Positions 6,428 to 8,464 of a DNA stretch of 8,464 nucleotides are shown one piece after another. The stretch spans positions 1 through 8,464 of the forward strand of contig JBARBN010000049.1 in assembly GCA_049793155.1 (NCBI GenBank), in the 5' to 3' direction. The position numbers were made by a program, and so were the translations under genes. Position 1 is the stretch's first letter. Each line of letters begins with the position of its first letter. This DNA comes from JALNZF01 sp049793155. Its GTDB lineage: Bacteria > Nitrospirota > UBA9217. The notes under the pieces are model-generated. The model made no database searches and had not been told where the DNA came from. It saw nothing but the letters and a program-made list of their open reading frames with translations.

Positions 6428-7106
6428 CGCCGGGTCAGGGGCCAGGGGTCAGGAATGCGGAGGAGCTGGATTTTCGCAATCGAAGGGCTTCACGCTTCTC
6501 GAAGTTCTTATCGCTGTGGCGATCATGTCGGGAATCGTGACCGTGATCTATGCAAGTTTTTCCACGGCCAGCAGGGGTGTAGCGCAGGCTGAGGCGAGAA
6601 GGGACGCGGGGGACCTGGCCCGTACCTTGCTGACGAAGCTTTCGAACGATATTTCGAATGCCTATTACAACCAGTTCATGAAGGAAACTTTTTTTTACGG
6701 CAAGAAGTCCAGCGCGGAACTGGCTGCTCCCCGGTTCGATACGATAGCCCTTACGACGCTGACGAACTGGCGCAAACCAAATTCAAAAGAGACCGATCTC
6801 TGGGAGGTGGGCTACCGGTTCGAGGATACACCTGAAAAGAACGGCACTATGCTGATCCGGAAGGAAAAACGGGAGTTCGGCACGGAGAATACTCCGCTCG
6901 AGGGCGGCATGGATTATGCCCTTACGGAGCGGATCAAAAGTCTGCGGCTGAGGTATTTTAACGGGTTAGCGTGGAGCGACGACTGGGACAACACGTCCCA
7001 GCGGTCGCTGCAGCTCCCGAAGGCGGTGGAGATCACGCTTGTGCTCGATGATGATTCTCTCTATAGTACGAAGGTCGAAGTGGGATCTGCCGCTCTTGGG
7101 CAATGA
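6420..7106 (+). CDS. gspJ: Minor pseudopilin GspJ with long, heptad-encoded leader
   Basis: Minor pseudopilin of the tip complex with GspI and GspK. 228 residues from ATG 6420, normal for GspJ. Prepilin motif SKG|FTLLEVLIAVAIMSGIVTVIYASF; cleavage predicted after Gly23, Glu28 at +5. The mature part resembles GspJ (AEARRDAGDLARTLLTKLSNDI; VGYRFED; SLRLRYFNGLAWSDDWD; LPKAVEITLVLDD). The frame stays open upstream to 6255, but that stretch lies inside gspI and has no pilin-like content. ATG 6420 is preferred: GGAG at 6406-6409 lies 10 bases upstream. TTG 6414 is a less likely alternative. The 23-residue leader MSDAGSGARGQECGGAGFSQSKG is unusually long and contains Asp, Glu and Cys. A T8 run lies at 6689-6696. 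Confidence 0.92.
   Translation: MSDAGSGARGQECGGAGFSQSKGFTLLEVLIAVAIMSGIVTVIYASFSTASRGVAQAEARRDAGDLARTLLTKLSNDISNAYYNQFMKETFFYGKKSSAELAAPRFDTIALTTLTNWRKPNSKETDLWEVGYRFEDTPEKNGTMLIRKEKREFGTENTPLEGGMDYALTERIKSLRLRYFNGLAWSDDWDNTSQRSLQLPKAVEITLVLDDDSLYSTKVEVGSAALGQ
6432..6452 (+). repeat. Three G-rich heptads in the gspJ leader
   Basis: Three contiguous 7-base units: GGGTCAG (6432), GGGCCAG (6439), GGGTCAG (6446). They start 12 bases after the gspJ start codon and encode GSGARGQ of the leader. Confidence 0.85.
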
Positions 7107-7117
7107 CCGGTGTCGAG

Positions 7118-7122
7118 GGTGA
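7118..7122 (+). promoter_or_regulatory. Ribosome binding site supporting the ATG 7131 start of gspK
   Basis: GGTGA, within GAGGGTGA, matches the 3' half of the consensus Shine-Dalgarno and ends eight bases before ATG 7131. The earlier in-frame GTG codons at 7110 and 7119 have no comparable site upstream, so ATG 7131 is chosen. Confidence 0.45.
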
Positions 7123-7130
7123 AGCCTCTT

Positions 7131-8006
7131 ATGACTCATGAACCAAAAGATCCTGCAGTTCTCAGGGGCGATCGCGGCGTTGCGCTGATCATTGTGCTCC
7201 TGGTAACGGCGCTTCTGATCGCGCTTATCTTTGAATTTGCCTATGGTACGCGGATAAGCCTTCGCGCGGCTGTCAATTTTCGCAACAGCCAGCGCGCCTA
7301 CTACCTTGCGCGCTCGGGTGTAAATTTCGTTGGAAGATTTCTCGCCGCCAACCTGAGTTCCGGTGTGACGGGAACAGCCACTATCTATGACAATCTTGAA
7401 CAACGGGAATGGCAGACAGTCCCTTTTTTGCCGGGAAACGATGCGGAACTCAGGGTAAAGTGGGACGATGAAGCAGGGAAGATAAGGATCACCGATATGC
7501 AGACGAACCAATACCGGCAGGCCATGCTGAGCGCGCTTTTTGAGAATAATGGCATTGACCGCATTGTTCTCGATAACATGACCAATAATACCAGCGGAAT
7601 AAAGAATATCGGGTTGTTGACGGGTTTGCATCAATACATGAGCGATGAAGATTACAACAAGGTAAAAGATTTTGTGACAACCAGCCAGGTGGATAGGATC
7701 GACATCAATACCGCGTCTCCGCAAGTGCTGCAAAGCCTTGGGATAAACTCAGGAGCGGCGGGCTTAATCATCGAAGAGCGAAAGAAAGCGCCCTTTACCG
7801 ACCACGCGAAGGTCAGCGACTTCCCCGGTATCAGCAACACTTTTTTGCCGTCCACGACCTTACAGGTTGCAAATTTTTTAACTGAAACGAGCAATGTTTT
7901 CAAGGTGTATTCCTACGCAACCGTAGGAGGATATACAAAACAGGTCGAGGCTGTTATTACGCGGTCAAATTCAGGATTTACCGTAAATTACTGGAGAGCG
8001 TTGTGA
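7131..8006 (+). CDS. gspK: Minor pseudopilin GspK (tip protein)
   Basis: Large minor pseudopilin that caps the pseudopilus tip. 291 residues from ATG 7131 (298 if GTG 7110 is used), shorter than many GspK proteins, which are usually somewhat over 300. Leader of 16 residues ending RGDRG, then VALIIVLLVTALLIALIFEFAY; there is no Glu at +5, as is typical for GspK. YYLARSGVNFVG (57-68) matches the family's conserved 'ARSG' region. DRIDINTASPQVLQSLGI (188-205) with APF (220-222) and a following DFPGI fits the helix-rich GspK domain. The usual DWxD...GAE..YY stretch expected before NTAS was not found; instead a shorter segment, about 141-185, is present. Base composition falls to about 35-38% GC in its middle and end, unlike its neighbours. 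Overlaps gspL by 4 bases. Confidence 0.9.
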   Translation: MTHEPKDPAVLRGDRGVALIIVLLVTALLIALIFEFAYGTRISLRAAVNFRNSQRAYYLARSGVNFVGRFLAANLSSGVTGTATIYDNLEQREWQTVPFLPGNDAELRVKWDDEAGKIRITDMQTNQYRQAMLSALFENNGIDRIVLDNMTNNTSGIKNIGLLTGLHQYMSDEDYNKVKDFVTTSQVDRIDINTASPQVLQSLGINSGAAGLIIEERKKAPFTDHAKVSDFPGISNTFLPSTTLQVANFLTETSNVFKVYSYATVGGYTKQVEAVITRSNSGFTVNYWRAL

Positions 8007-8464
8007 AGATCGTCGGGTTGAACATCGATCAGGGACGGGTGGCCGTGTCGGTCGTCGTGACCGGCCTGCGTCAAAAAACAGAGTTCATAGACTCTTTCAA
8101 CCGCGCCTTTGCCACCGATGCGGAGCTGGTAGATATCCTGAGAGAGAAGTCCGCGGAATGGGCAGGCGCCCGGATCGTCTCTTCGATCCCCGGCCGCCAT
8201 TTCAGCCAGCGTATCGTCCACTTCCCCTTCGTCGACCGCAAACGCATTGAAAAGGCCCTGCCCTTCGAGATCGAGGACAGCCTGCCCTTTCCTCTTGACG
8301 ATGTAGAGATCGATCACTTTATCCTGGACAAGGCGGGGAAAAATGCCGATAAAAAGACAGAGGCATCGGTGCTTGGCATGCTGCTGCCCAAGACGGTACT
8401 GCGGCGGCACCTCGATCTTCTTGCCTCGGCCGGTATTGATCCGCAGGTCATTGTACCTTCCTAT
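8003..8464 (+). CDS. gspL: Type II secretion protein GspL, PilM-like (3'-truncated)
   Basis: N-terminal cytoplasmic part of the inner-membrane protein that recruits GspE to the secretion platform. 154 residues are visible before the right edge. GTG 8003 overlaps the gspK stop (GTGA), with GGAG at 7993-7996 six bases upstream. The sequence opens MKIVGLNIDQGRVAVSVV, an actin-like first strand and loop, and continues with SSIPGRHFSQRIVHFP, then an 'E-(x)-ALPFEIEDSLPFPLDDV' stretch (about residues 80-98), a pattern shared by GspL and PilM. The membrane span and periplasmic ferredoxin-like domain would lie beyond the window. Position after gspK supports GspL; by sequence alone PilM would be an alternative. 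Confidence 0.88.
   Translation, partial: MKIVGLNIDQGRVAVSVVVTGLRQKTEFIDSFNRAFATDAELVDILREKSAEWAGARIVSSIPGRHFSQRIVHFPFVDRKRIEKALPFEIEDSLPFPLDDVEIDHFILDKAGKNADKKTEASVLGMLLPKTVLRRHLDLLASAGIDPQVIVPSY

Noticed and set aside
5498..6452. CRISPR-like array from the repeated G-rich units
   Set aside because: Units are contiguous 7-mers without unique spacers, and they lie within coding sequence.
6966..7733. 255-codon open frame on the - strand across gspJ and gspK
   Set aside because: No family resemblance, covers two well supported pseudopilin genes, and has no credible upstream signals.

Overview
The window is one continuous block of a type II secretion system (T2SS) operon, all on the + strand, in the canonical order gspD-E-F-G-H-I-J-K-L. 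gspD is cut by the left edge and gspL by the right edge; the seven genes between are complete. No RNA gene, insertion sequence, CRISPR array or convincing promoter or terminator was seen, and no gap between genes exceeds 76 bases. The GspG calcium-loop motif, the Glu-less GspK with its 'NTAS' helical motif and the GspE cysteine pairs point to a T2SS rather than a type IV pilus.

The host must be a Gram-negative (diderm) bacterium. Base composition by eye is mid-to-high fifties % GC. The MshEN-type GspE N-terminus, the PilM-like GspL and the proline-rich linker in GspD recall Desulfobacterota (Geobacter-like) or Nitrospirota lineages. This placement is an impression, not something the window proves.

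Layout: 1-1970 outer-membrane secretin GspD with a repetitive C-terminal tail; 1967-3721 assembly ATPase GspE; 3753-4973 inner-membrane platform GspF; 5050-5490 major pseudopilin GspG; 5496-6029, 6026-6427, 6420-7106 and 7131-8006 minor pseudopilins GspH, I, J and K; 8003-8464 start of the cytoplasmic/inner-membrane linker GspL. Overlaps of 4-8 bases at D/E, H/I, I/J and K/L suggest translational coupling. GspE with GspL and GspF would power assembly of a GspG pseudopilus tipped by H, I, J and K, which pushes folded substrates through the GspD channel.

The most unusual feature is a family of degenerate G-rich heptads (consensus GGGTCAR) at five consecutive gene junctions, E/F through I/J. In gspH, gspI and gspJ they lie inside the coding sequence, between start codon and prepilin peptidase site, so they encode part of an enlarged leader that is later removed. 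In gspE they encode an extra C-terminal tail. Other oddities are four tandem 51-bp repeats in the gspD tail, an apparently missing periplasmic N domain in GspD, and an AT-rich gspK that seems to lack part of the usual GspK globular domain. The core system is well known; the new-looking part is the repeat family and its placement.
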